Assembly: GCA_951799405.1 (NCBI GenBank)
Contig: OX637344.1
Location: 6,634,001 to 6,698,000, forward strand
DNA: 64,000 nucleotides
Reading direction: 5' to 3'
Source: Agapetus fuscipes
Lineage: Eukaryota > Arthropoda > Insecta > Trichoptera > Glossosomatidae
A program made the translations under genes and the position numbers. Positions within the stretch are counted from its first letter, which is position 1. Each line of letters opens with the position of its first letter. Below, piece by piece: positions 46,601 to 57,527 of the stretch. A model generated the notes under the pieces. That model saw only the letters and a program-made list of their open reading frames with translations, searched no databases and was not told where the DNA came from.

Positions 46601-49600
46601 ATTACGCCCTCCAGTGCTTGTTTGACTTATCTACCATTTGATTCAAAGCTGACCTTTCAATAATTACTTCTGATGGACATAAGACAAACAAGCGATTGAC
46701 GATGGATCTGAGAATGGCGGTACACAATGGCATATTGTTACCGACTTTGATGTATGGAAGTGAAGCATGGACAGTGAACGATAGCGAAATGAGTAAAGTA
46801 TGTACGGTGGAAATGAAGCATTTGAGAAGCATGACAGGAAAAACTCTGAGGGATAGAGTTAGGAATGAATGGGTAAAAAAAGAATGTAATTTGAAAGAGG
46901 ATGTGAAAGTTAAGGTACAAAAGAATGTGATGAGATGGTTTGGGCATGTGGAAAGAATGAATGATGATAGACTGACAAAGCATGTATACAAAGAAAGTGT
47001 GAAAGGAAAAAGAGGGAAGGGACGACCGAGAAAAGTATGGAGTGATCAGATTGAGGAGATTGTGAAAGAATGGGATATACAAAGTGAGCGTAAAAGAAGA
47101 AAATGCATGAAAAAGGTGATGGATATGAATGAATTGAAAGAGATATGTAAGGATAGGAAAAAATGGAGGCAACTCTGCAGAGGCTCTGGCCACCCCTAGC
47201 GGAATGGCGACAGAGTTACAGTTACAGTACAGTACAGTTACAGTTACAGTTACAGTACAGTTTACAGTTTACAGCACTAAGGGGACAATTAGTCTATGCT
47301 CAATTAGGAGCAAATCCACCATTGGATAGTATTTTTCATTTGGCAGATTATCAAGAAAAAAGGTACTCCACGTAAGGATAAGATTATTTTATTGACTGAG
47401 TTTTTAGATAAACAAAAGTTACCATAGATTACAGAGGTAAATTTATTACATTGAGAATGCTTACCAAAAAATATATTTTTTATCAGTCCCACAATGAGTA
47501 GCCTTTTCTCTTGGTGCAATGATAACAAGCAATGACAGGCAAAACATTTTAACTGTTAAGTTTATATTTTTAGATTAGATATTACACAGCATTTTTATAT
47601 AAAATCAAGGATGTATATTTACTTGTTGTTAGTTATTACAATAAAGTATTTATTGAGGAAATTTTATTTTGAAATTTTCATAATTTAGGTACCTACTTTA
47701 TTTTTATCTTCATATATATATATATTATATATATATGAGGATAATTTATTTTTTATTTAATTAATACATGACAAAAGAGCGCCGTTTTTGTGTGTGTCAC
47801 ATCTCAAGGGCCCTCCTAATCATGAATGAGATATTTTATAAAGGTGCTGTTTGAGTGCTCCCTTAAAAATGCCAACAGATTCCGAAACCCTCACTCCGGG
47901 TGGCAGTCTGTTCCACTCCATTGGTCCCGCAAACCGGAAAGCGCGATCCCCAAAATTAGTGCATATTTGACGGCGAGGCTGCATCAACCTGACAGCTCGA
48001 CACCCTGCTGACCTAAGTGTCCGCCCCCTCACACTCACCTCAACGGGGGAAAACATGTCTGCCAGATATGATGGAGCCAAACCATTTAGAGCTTCAAATA
48101 CCATCAAACACACATGGTAGACCACCCTCTCAGGAAAACGAAGCCAATGTAGTTCTTTCAACAGCAGAGTGATGTGAGAGAATTTGGACATCCCGAAGAT
48201 CAGTCTTGCGGCCGCATTCAAAACAGACTGAAATCTGTTCAGTTGCTTCTTTGACTGGCCGATATAAAGTGTGGAACAATAATCAATTCGGGACATCACA
48301 AAAGCACTCACCAATGTTTTAACCACACCCGGCGGTAGACACCTCCTGACAGCCCTTATTTGGCGTAGGCCAAAAAATGAAGCGGCTATTGTTTTGTCAA
48401 CCTGCTCCTCCATTTTGAGATTCCGATCCAGCATAACTCCCAAAAGTCTCACAGAGTTAGAAGGCTGGATCAAACTTCCCCCAATGGAGAGAGGTGCCCC
48501 ATTATCCAGGAGGTGATCGCGCCTGGATGTGGCCGACCACATAAGTTCGGTCTTGTTGGCATTGAGGATAAGGCCGTTTTGCTTCATCCACCCACCCACC
48601 TCCATGATGCAAGCAGACATCCTGCCTTTAAGGTCTTCAGTCTCATTGGGCCGACACTGAGAGTAAATCTGCCAATCATCAGCGTAAGAATGAGCAGAAA
48701 GGCTGTACTTTTCGACTATACTCTCAATGTCGGCTGTGTAAAGTAAAAAAAGGACTGGACCCAGCACGGAACCCTGCGGAACCCCAGAGGTGAGTGAGTA
48801 GACAGGTGAGACATCATCACAAATACGTACCGCCTGCTTGCGACCTACCAGGTAGGAGTTCATCCACTCCAGGGCCCCATTTCTCAAATCATAAAATCAT
48901 TCATCATAAAATTATTTTTGTAAGTGGCATACTGCAGTATTGTGGTAAGCTGTATTGTAGTAAACAATCATTTTAGTGACTTTTAGTTTTTATTTATACC
49001 TATGTTTTAAAATCTTGAAAATACATGTAATTTTTTATTTATATTTTCTACAAAAAACAATCTAGATCATGAAAATTAATTACATCTAGGTCGCAAGAAC
49101 AGATTTATGTAGTGGTAGAGGAAGACCGAGAAAGGTGTGGATGGACCAAATTTCCGAAATAGCGAATGAATGGGATATCCAGAGTCATAATAAAAGGAGA
49201 GCTTGTATGATAAGGTTATGACTCTGGATGAAATGAAAGAAGTATGCAAGGACCGAAAAAAATGTCAGTTGATCTGTAATGCTGGCATTTAAGGCTGAGG
49301 CTTTAAATTTTTTTTTCACTTTTTTATATAAGGTGTTTTGTAGATTTTAATTTTTACTGTTTAATTGTTAAGTGTTTGTTTGTTTTATATACTTCAATGT
49401 AATTAATTGTTTGTATTCCTTGACTGATAGGTTGGTATGAGGCTGACCACTCATACTGTAAAAAATGGTTCACTTTGCCAATGTCACCCCTGTTTCAGGG
49501 AAGGTCGGCAAGAGGTGCAGGGCTTATGTTCATTTGAGATTGGGTTGGTATATTGTACATGCGGCATGTGTTAGAGTGAAATTATACATGTCTGCTTGTG

Positions 49601-50365
49601 GGAATGCGTTTAATATGAATCTTAAATGATATAGGTATATCTTTGCAGCTTAGATTTAGATTTTTTTAGGTAGGCACCGATGTATATTAATAAGGTCGAA
49701 ACATAAATTTTTGAATCTGAAACTTTTTCCTCAGCAAAAAAACATCAGTTCTGTATGGGACTGCCACCTTTAGCAACTGTTAACAAAATATTTGCATGCA
49801 TTTTCCCTATCGACCCGGCTGGGTGACGAAACAATTTTGTAGACGACAATTCACGCGCGGAAATGATTACTTTCTATGGAGGCATTAAAATTAAATTTAT
49901 GTAGGTAGGTCTTTATTGCGACATAGTAAAAATTTTGTGAAACTGTATTATAAAATATGTCTGGACCTTTACAAGGAAAGTTAATAATGGAAGACTAGAA
50001 TTATTAATAATATCACATTATTGAAGAATAATGACCTGAAATGGAATGTAAACAAACCGGAAAATTGATAGGTACGAAGTACCACAGAACAAATGGGTTG
50101 AAATTAATTATTAGACTAATGGGTTACAAAATTAAATTACCAATAAATAAATAATATAAAACAGGGTATTTGGTTTACCTTTGGTGTAATGCTGTGTGCC
50201 TATCATTGTCGGAATAATTTGTGGATTTGGTTGAACGCGAAGTGAAATGTTTCTGGCGAGAGAATATCTGCCGCCGACTGACAGCTGTGAAGCGCACAGA
50301 GTTGAAGTGGTACACCTTGAAAGAGGAGCTGAATTTATTGTTTTGTATACCCGCGCCAGCGCCAT
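43700..50365 (-). CDS. GSTO: omega-class glutathione S-transferase, with possible mitochondrial N-terminal extension
   Basis: Five exons in gene order: 50365-50179, 46348-46181, 45606-45449, 44581-44333 and 43831-43700; all phases agree. The thioredoxin-fold N-domain carries [15 protein letters not shown] with the omega-class catalytic cysteine (C28 from the inner start). [11 protein letters not shown] contains the cis-proline, and [13 protein letters not shown] contributes the glutathione glutamate-serine pair. The all-helical C-domain has [15 protein letters not shown]. Omega enzymes reduce dehydroascorbate and remove glutathione from thiols rather than conjugate xenobiotics. The usual cytosolic start would be the ATG at 50206, giving 244 residues. 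An upstream ATG at 50365 in the same frame adds 53 residues rich in Arg, Ser, Thr and Ala without acidic residues, beginning MALARVYKT, which resembles a mitochondrial presequence. Intron 1 (3.8 kb) contains three retrotransposon fragments. Resemblance is strongest to lepidopteran enzymes. Confidence 0.94.
46690..47270 (+). pseudogene. non-LTR C-terminal fragment, ACAGTT-tailed (family B, best copy)
   Basis: The + strand frame ending at 47199 encodes the thumb and C-terminal region of a non-LTR reverse transcriptase: [60 protein letters not shown] and [11 protein letters not shown]. The stop lies in CCACCCCTAGCGGAATGGCG, after which come about ten ACAGTT/ACAGT units. The palm with the catalytic aspartates is absent. 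It lies in GSTO intron 1. Confidence 0.8.
47757..48890 (-). mobile_element. L2/CR1-like retrotransposon, 5'-truncated
   Basis: The element runs from about 48890 down to a 3' end near 47757. It includes a 355-residue coding stretch and a short 3' UTR (on the + strand GAGCGCCGTTTTTGTGTGTG). It lies in GSTO intron 1 on the same strand as the gene. Decayed relatives lie at 9213-9725 and 4207-4385. Confidence 0.8.
47820..48887 (-). pseudogene. reverse transcriptase (L2/CR1-like), palm to C-terminus
   Basis: The uninterrupted frame encodes [20 protein letters not shown], the catalytic [47 protein letters not shown] and [29 protein letters not shown] and YADD are standard for L2/CR1/Jockey-type enzymes; W after YADD is less usual than T. 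The endonuclease and fingers are absent and no authentic start is present. The lack of stops in over 350 codons suggests a fairly recent insertion. Confidence 0.85.
49110..49670 (+). mobile_element. family A, 3' coding scrap plus full 3' end
   Basis: The coding scrap reads [24 protein letters not shown] and [11 protein letters not shown] with frameshifts. It is followed by the conserved block from 49420 (TGACTGATAGGTTGGTATGA) to the TTAGATTTAGATTTTTTT tail at 49668. GSTO intron 1. Confidence 0.8.
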
Positions 50366-50783
50366 AATCTTCAGATAAAAAATACAACTTGAAATTTTGA
50401 TGAACGAGAAATTTAATATTGTCAATGCATTGGAAATTTAATTTATTGCACAAGAATTTTGAAGGCGTTCAAAATGACTAGAAATTTGTTTTTGAAATTA
50501 GGGCTTTTCTTTTATTTTCACATTCGGAATATTTTTCTAACCAATGTTTCCAGAAAGAAAAAATCTATAATGGGGAAAAAATTAAAATGCTTGTTCTACT
50601 CTCCGTTAGATGGCAGTTATACAAATGTTTGTAGGTATTTTTTAAAGGTATAAAATTAGGAGTTACTTATCAATAAAATCTCAAAAGTCATCTTTGTGAC
50701 TTGGGTCTTAAGCAACTAATAACAAAATATTCAATAAAGTTTTAAACTTTCACTAAAACTTTCATGATTGGTATTATATAATA

Positions 50784-50885
50784 AATTGTTTTTCGGGTAA
50801 GACCATGGTCTACATGTAGCTTTTTTATTTTTAGGAGTATAAAAAAGCTGATGGTAGACCATGGTCTAACCCGTAAAACAATACA
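50784..50885. repeat. short fold-back (inverted repeat)
   Basis: The left arm GACCATGGTCTACATGTAGC with its TTTTTTAT extension is mirrored on the right by AAAAAAGCTGATGGTAGACC and ATGGTCTAACCCGTAAAAC. Arms are about 40 bases with a roughly 12-base loop and a few mismatches. GACCATGGTC is itself palindromic, so each arm can also pair with itself. Confidence 0.7.
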
Positions 50886-51368
50886 TTAAACAAATTTTTC
50901 ATTTGATTTTCCTTAGTCACTCGGCCGTGTGACGTCCCAATTTTGTTGTCTATGAAATTTGTGACGAGTCCATTCGAAATAAGATTTTTTTCTCAGCAAG
51001 CAAAACTTTCAGGTCTAAGTTACTCCCTAACTCGACACTCATTTGAACAAAAAATCTTATAAAATGTACCTACATATTTGTGACTACGGTCCTCAGCAAC
51101 CAATAACAATATATTGTTTTGCCTTAACCCTCAAAACTTGGCTTGTTCTAATGAGCTCCATTCATTAATCCCTCCCCCTCGCATTTCAGAAAGGGAAACT
51201 CGTGGTATGACTCTCATTCATCCCTTTGCAGTCAATCTAAAAACTATGGAACTTGGCATTTTCATGACTCATTCCTTTGCCAAACTGTCCGTTAATGGAA
51301 TGACCTACCAATACTTGTGTTCCCCTCCCAATTTAATCCGATTTTATTAAAAACAAACATCAATCACC

Positions 51369-51500
51369 ACTTCCTTGCAGCACCCCACGACAGAAGCAAC
51401 AATTTAAGAAGCACCTCTGCGACACCCTTCCAGGGCGACATAGACCCCCAAGACTTTAAAAAATTGGGGAGCCTCCCGCACAGGACTCCTTAAAAAAAAT
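51369..51500 (+). repeat. dispersed repeat, unclassified (copy 2)
   Basis: CAGCACCCCACGACAGAAGC, CACCTCTGCGACACCCTTCC, AGGGCGACATAGACCCCCAA and AATTGGGGAGCCTCCCGCAC match 26862-27012. It ends in an A run. Confidence 0.6.
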
Positions 51501-52183
51501 AGTCCAGACTTTAAATCTTAAGGAATCGAGAAGGAAACGGGAAGATGAGCTTAGATTAAAATAACAAAATACTAAAATTTATTTCAACAATATACTTATA
51601 TATTTTTTATTAAAAATGTGATAATTTTGCAGTTTTTAAAACAATTTACTAACTACTTACTTTTATAAATTTTAATTGAAAAATATTGTATCTGTCTAAC
51701 AAGTGAGTATTTTTAATGGTTGGTACATGTTTAATATTTGGCACGGTGAAAATGGTTTTGTGCAGAAAATCTATCGAAATATACATAAAATAGATGTTCG
51801 ATTGATTACTACAACAGGCCTTTTTTATGCAACCTATTCGGTGAAAATGGAGACATTTACAAATACTATTTTTATCAAAAGGAGTTAGGTATAAATGTGG
51901 GAAGACAAAAAGGTTTAAAGGACTTGTCACAATAATTTTCTGTGGAAGAAAAGTGAGAATATAGTATTATCCTACTGGTACCAAGATGAATACATGTTCA
52001 TTCAAACCTATTTATTTAGGTGAAGTGGTACAGCTATTTCTAGCAATACAAATTAATTTAGGTATTCAAGTTAATTACAAAACTTCACACACTTCTAGAC
52101 TTCTGATCCGGCACCTGACCGTTCCGTGTGAAAAGGGGCTTAGAAAGTTTCTTTGACATATTTGGGTAACTCATTGTCACACA

Positions 52184-53640
52184 TAATCTATAATCTATAA
52201 TTTAAGTTGCAAGGATATAGGTATTCATTCAAAGCTCTCAGATGTATGCCCACAAACAAACACGTGTAGTTCACGCTTACAAATGCTGATTGTGTACTTT
52301 AATTTGTTTAAGATTGTGTACAAATAAAATCCAAACCTCAAATGAACATAAGCCCTGCAACTCTTGCCGACATTCCCTGAAACAGGGGTGACATTGGCAA
52401 AGTGAACCATTTTTTACAGTATGGGTGGTCAGCCTCATACCAACCTATAAGTCAAGGAATACGAGTAATAAATAACATTTAAGTATAAAAAAAAACAACA
52501 ACAAAACCTTAAAAATAAATCTATACAAAAAAGTCAAAAAATTCTTATGCAAAAAATGTAGCAAACTAATAAACTAACATTACAAATCAGCATTGCAGAT
52601 TAGCCGCCACTTCTTCCTGTCCTTGCATACTTCTTTCATTTCATCCAGAGTCATAACCTTTTTCATACTAGCTCTTCTTTTATAATGACTCTGGATATCC
52701 CATTCACTCGCTATTTCGAAAATTTGGTCCATCCATACCTTTCTCGGTCTTCCTCTTCCACGACATCCATCAATTCTTGCAGCATACACTTTCTTCGTCA
52801 GTCTTTCCTCATTCACTCTCTCCAAATGTCCAAACCATCTAAGTATACTTCTTTTAATCTTTACTTTCACACTTTCTCTTACACCACATTCCTCTCTAAC
52901 AAAATCATTCCTCATCCTATCACTCCGTCTTTTTCCAATCATACTTCTTAAGTAGTCCATTTCCACTGTATGGACTTTACTAATCTCACTTTCACTCACC
53001 GCCCAGGCTTCACTTCCATACATCAGAGTGGGCAAGTATACCACCGTGCACCGCCAGTCGAACATTTTTTGAAAGATTCTGGTTCTTGGCGATGCTAGCG
53101 GTAGCACCCAGTATGCACCTGCCTTTCATTATTCTTCTTTCAAATTCACCGGTCATTCTTCCATCTTTTTCAAACTTACTTCCCAGGTATACAAACTCAT
53201 TTACGACATCAACATTCATTCCATTAATTTTAAATTCATAATTCATATTTTCATCATCTCTTTCAAAAATCAATACTTTCGTCTTACTTGCATTCAACTT
53301 CAAATGGTTACCTAACAAAGCTTCATTCAATCTAGAGAGCATTGTTTGCAATTCTACTGCTGAATCAGATACAAGAACTGCATCATCTGCATACAGTAGA
53401 ACACTCACTTTGCTCTCTCCTATCATCAATCCACAATCATTAAGTCTAGCATCTCTGACACACTTGTCCATGACTATGTTAAATAGCCATGGACTCATCA
53501 CACATCCTTGCCTCACACCCTTATAAACTTCAAACCACTCACTATACTCACCATCAATACGGACACATGCCTTACTATTTTCATAGTTTGCATGCACCGC
53601 ACCTAGGAGAGCCCCATTCACTCCGTATGCTTTCAAACCA
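52184..53640 (-). mobile_element. family A non-LTR retrotransposon, most complete copy
   Basis: Reading on the minus strand from 53640: reverse transcriptase palm, thumb and C-terminal coding, then the conserved 3' block (52460-52190) and a TATAATC-type tail at about 52184-52200. The coding part is split into two overlapping frames, so at least one frameshift is present. The 5' end is truncated at 53640, exactly where another family A tail (53641-53900) ends. This copy defines the family of some twenty 3' fragments in the window. Confidence 0.88.
52580..53636 (-). pseudogene. family A reverse transcriptase, frameshifted
   Basis: Frame one (53636-53010) encodes EVYKGVRQGCVMSPWLFNIV, the catalytic LLYADDAVLVSDS, LKLNASKTKVL and EFVYLGSKFEKDG. 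Frame two (53107-52580) continues with [59 protein letters not shown] and [18 protein letters not shown]. The frames overlap between about 53010 and 53107, where the shift lies. GVRQGCVMSPWLFNI places it among non-LTR enzymes; the clade is not resolved here. Confidence 0.88.
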
Positions 53641-53900
53641 TCCCATAATCTATAATCTATCTATAATCTAAGTTGCAAGGATATATTCATTCAAAGCTCT
53701 CAGATGTATGCCCACAAACAAACACGTGTAGTTCGAGCTTACAAATGCTGATTGTGTACTTACAAATAAAATCCAAACCTCAAATGAACATAAGCCCTGC
53801 AACTCTTGCCGACATTCCCTGAAACAGGGGTGACATTGGCAAAGTGAACCATTTTTTACAGTATGGGTGGTCAGCCTCATACCAACCTATAAGTCAAGGA
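53641..53900 (-). repeat. family A 3' end, inverted, abutting the longer copy
   Basis: ATAATCTATAATCTATCTAT, CAAAGCTCTCAGATGTATGC, CAAATGAACATAAGCCCTGC, CATTCCCTGAAACAGGGGTG and ACCTATAAGTCAAGGAATTC. It shares rare variants with 52184-52460 (CTCTCAGATGTATGCCC, GACATTCCCTG), so the two belong to one subfamily. Confidence 0.85.
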
Positions 53901-56324
53901 ATTCATACCTCATAACATACCTCATAATAAGGAAAATGCAATTTAATGATGAAATCCTAGAATTTTAAATATTTAAAAGTATAATATATCGTAATATATT
54001 TTATATTTGTGCAAGAAGTTGCATATTTGTTTACATTGGTAACTGACTAGTATACTATAACGTTTTGCATAAATCTATTTAAGCGTAAGAAAATTGCTTT
54101 TTTAATGAAGTAAGTACTAATCTAGAGATGCTGCAATAAATTGCCTATAAAAAGGTATTTATTAATCACTATCTTTGAACATTATGACTATGTTTAAAAT
54201 GATGTTGGAAGGCATAAGTATGTCTTACTCACATATCATGTAGAATTGCACCTTTTTTAAATATCTTTTTATGAAAATCACTAGTTTGTTAAGAAACTTT
54301 TCAGGAATGAGATAACTTTTTTTAAGTCAAAAACTTTTTATTGCATTAATGATAAAAACATGAAAGTTATAATCTAATAATGATCTTAATGAAGTAGGAA
54401 GATACTTAAGTCAATTGGATGTGTTTATAAAATATTTGAGTACAATATATCTTACAGAGTTGCTGAAAAACATTACATGAGTAAAGGTATAGACTATAGA
54501 CCTACATGGCATATACTGAACGTGGGTGACAGTTGATGGAGGGCGCTGTTGTGATGTTAAGGCCTAAAAACTGATAAAATCAATGGATTTTATTATGGTT
54601 TTCTTTACAAAAAATACTTCTATAACTTTAACAATACAGCTAACTTCACGTTGAAGTATCAAAAGTGATTTTTTACAGAATGGTGGCTGTAGTTCTGATT
54701 TTCACCACGTTCAGTATAATCCGTGCAGCAATATGGATACATTAGAAAGGATTATTTGCCATTTTGTGGAACTTTTAAACTTTCCTTTTACTTCTAATGT
54801 TTACTATTGATTAACATCAGGAGAATAAATTACATTTATTGTAACATTAACTAGGTATACAATATAATTTTCAAAATGGAGCTGGTATATTTATAAAGTT
54901 ATTGGAAATATTATTTTTCACAACCTGCGATACATTATTTCTATATTACAACTTATAATTACTATGTGGTCCTATATTCCTATTAATTAGAATTTCGATG
55001 AATACTTGGAAGTGAATTGTAAAGAAGTACCTATGTACTTAAAATACCTAAATACTAGTAATGGATTTTTGTGTAAAAATTGAAACTTTACCTACTTACT
55101 ATTAATTGAATAATACATTCATTACTTTTATTATGATCCCATTGCTTTCTAGTGTAGGCCATATTTTTAATAATTGTATACTTACTACATAGTTAATTTA
55201 TTAATTTTAAAGTACACAATGGGAGAAAAATGCTAAATTTAATTAATTTCTTAAAATAGTGAAAAATACTTCTCGAGAATGTAAGTAAGTACAAATGAAA
55301 TTATTTTTTATGACAAATGTGTTGAAATTTTTTAGAATGAGCTCGGCACAAATTACACAGACAAATGAGCGGTTTGGAACCAAAGATGACTAACCCTTAT
55401 TTCCATTGCTTTGAGTAAACGGACTTCAAAGTTTTGGCCCAAATAAATTTAAGCAATTTAAGTCAGATGTTAGCACTTGTAGTAGATATGAATCCTTGTG
55501 GTCACCTTTGGATCTGAAAAATATTGAAATAAAGGGGAAGGATACGTGACTAATCTTAAGTCAATGTGCCAAACTCATGTATCTTATTATTGTGGGTTAG
55601 TCATGTTTGGCTCTGACCCACTCAAATATTTTGTGATGTCACCTGAAGTTCTATTCTGCTAAATTCCTTACACTTTGGATATCCATACAAGTCGGAGCTT
55701 GCTAGCGTTTGCGCAAAAACTCCATAGATAAAAAATAACAGGACATCTTATTTTTGGACAGGAATCGCCAGCTCGTCGCCTTAAGGTCGTAAAGCTGGTT
55801 TTTGAAATTGTATAACTATGTTGTTTATCCCATATATTACATGTATAACTGTTTGTTTGTCTAATAAAAAAAAAAAAAAAAAGAATTTAGCAGAATAGTG
55901 CTTCCTGAACTGGTTCCCAAGGTAGCAATTACTAATATTTTGTTATTGTTTGCTAAGGTCACTTGTCACATAGATCTGTGACGTTACCCCGCCAAAAAAA
56001 AAGGGAAATTTCAAACTTTGTAGGTACCGAGTCCATACAGTCATAACGTTTTGACAGGTGGTAATTTTCTTACCACAATCGTTGTAGTTTCCACTTTTTG
56101 CACCATTTAGTTACACATCTTACCCGACAAGGCACTGGCCATTTATTTTTACACGGTACATTATTGCACCAAGTAAAGGCACACATCCAAGAGTGTAATA
56201 AGGTTCTACCAACTTTTTTGTACGTTAACACACACACATGCAACAACACCAATATATAAATATTTGTATGACAAACAATCTAATATTTGAATAGAAGTTA
56301 TAGTAAGGCTGTTGACACAGCAGA

Positions 56325-56515
56325 GTTACTTTTCAGGATCTGTTGGCATTGTCTATCGGAGTTAGATTCTAATTTTCATAAGAGTTTCACCAAAATCTCT
56401 TCACATTATCATCATGCTGAAGATGCCCAACACAGATATGGGTGAAACGTCCGGGAGCTACAGCTCAAATACAGAACAAAAACAGATCCCAGAAAACAAT
56501 TCTCCAGTGTCAATC
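56325..56515 (+). repeat. fold-back type A repeat with hammerhead-like core
   Basis: TTTCAGGATCTGTTGGCATT and, inverted, AACAGATCCCAGAAAAC bracket CTGAAGA, T, a GCCCA/TGGGT stem with one G-T pair, and GAAAC, then GTCCGGGAGCTACAGC. Both boxes are intact. Confidence 0.68.
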
Positions 56516-56884
56516 TAATAATAATAAGTAAGTTCTAGAAAATGGAAACTCTGTGAAAATGTCATCTTAAAACAGATGACTCATTACTTCATCCAGATAA
56601 TAATGATGCTATTTGTAATATTGCTGAAGTAGATCATTAAAAGTCAATTTGTCATTATCCATTTAGCACAAAACGAAAAGTGAATAAATAATTAGAAGAA
56701 ATGCTTTTTATGAATGAATAATAAGTGTGTGATTTTAAATTTACATCTTTACATTTTATATAATTGAACTTTTAGGTATTTTGGGGACTTCCACAGCATT
56801 CCACAGCTATTGAGAATAACAGAAATATTTTTTTGTTTGGGGTTTTCAACAATTTTTTTGTTTTGGATTTTTCAAACCTTTTAA

Positions 56885-57030
56885 ATCCAAAATAAAGTAT
56901 AGGCAAGCTGTATTTAGCCTTCATAAGAAATGAGAACCAGTCTGTTTGGGAAACTCCCACTTCAGCTGAAAGTTGGAAAGCAAGACTGTCACGTGCAGTA
57001 AGAAGTTGCTCTATATATGCAGCTTAACTA
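56885..57030 (+). repeat. SINE1 body fragment
   Basis: AATCCAAAATAAAGTATAGG, TTTAGCCTTCATAAGAAATG, AGAACCAGTCTGTTTGGGAA and AGTAAGAAGTTGCTCTATAT follow SINE1 order with many substitutions. The head is missing. Confidence 0.5.
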
Positions 57031-57527
57031 CGTAATATATGGCAACAACTATTTGCCTTTATTGCTCCACTGGTTACAGCTAACCACTATGAGAAACTGA
57101 ATTATTGCTTGACAGTTTACATTTACTTCTACATGTTTTGTTGTTGTTAAAAGAATAAATAATAGTTTGCACCATTTTTATGACTATAGGTATAGTCTTG
57201 GACAGCATAGATTTAGAAACAAAGGCTCGGATCATTGTTTCCAATGGACTCGGAATATTTGAAATTTGGGGAATATTTGTGATGTCACCCAGGCCGTCTA
57301 CAGACAGTACATAGTGCACCGTACTGCATTTTCTATGTAAGTACCGACATAATATTGTAATGAAATTATGACACTCTGCACTGTCTTTAGTCTGGCCAGG
57401 TGCTTTACCCACATTTTTTTAAATATATTTGTGAAGAGGAATGCAATTCACCAACGTACTTTGCCTGTCCATTTCAAATATTCTTAGTCCGTTGCTGGCT
57501 ATGTATGAGGACTTCCCTTTGTTAGCC

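Larger units (their letters stand above)
50366..52183. other. intergenic upstream of GSTO
   Basis: Contains the GSTO 5' flank, a short fold-back at 50784-50885, and a copy of the unclassified dispersed repeat at 51369-51500. No gene is supported; open frames here are short and featureless. Confidence 0.4.
53901..57527. other. long AT-rich intergenic stretch with repeat fragments
   Basis: No gene is supported. A dispersed repeat at 54490-54735 (CAGCGCCCTCC inverted, AAAATCAATGGATTTTATTA) recurs at about 22120-22275 and 57825-57995. A fold-back type A copy is at 56325-56515, a SINE1 body fragment at 56885-57030 and a SINE3 tail (inverted) at 57405-57462. A run of about 16 A lies near 55867-55882. 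Confidence 0.45.

Noticed and set aside
46738..47193. 151-codon minus-strand frame rich in Phe, His and Ser
   Set aside because: It is antisense to the family B reverse transcriptase end and is a shadow of its Lys- and Arg-rich coding.
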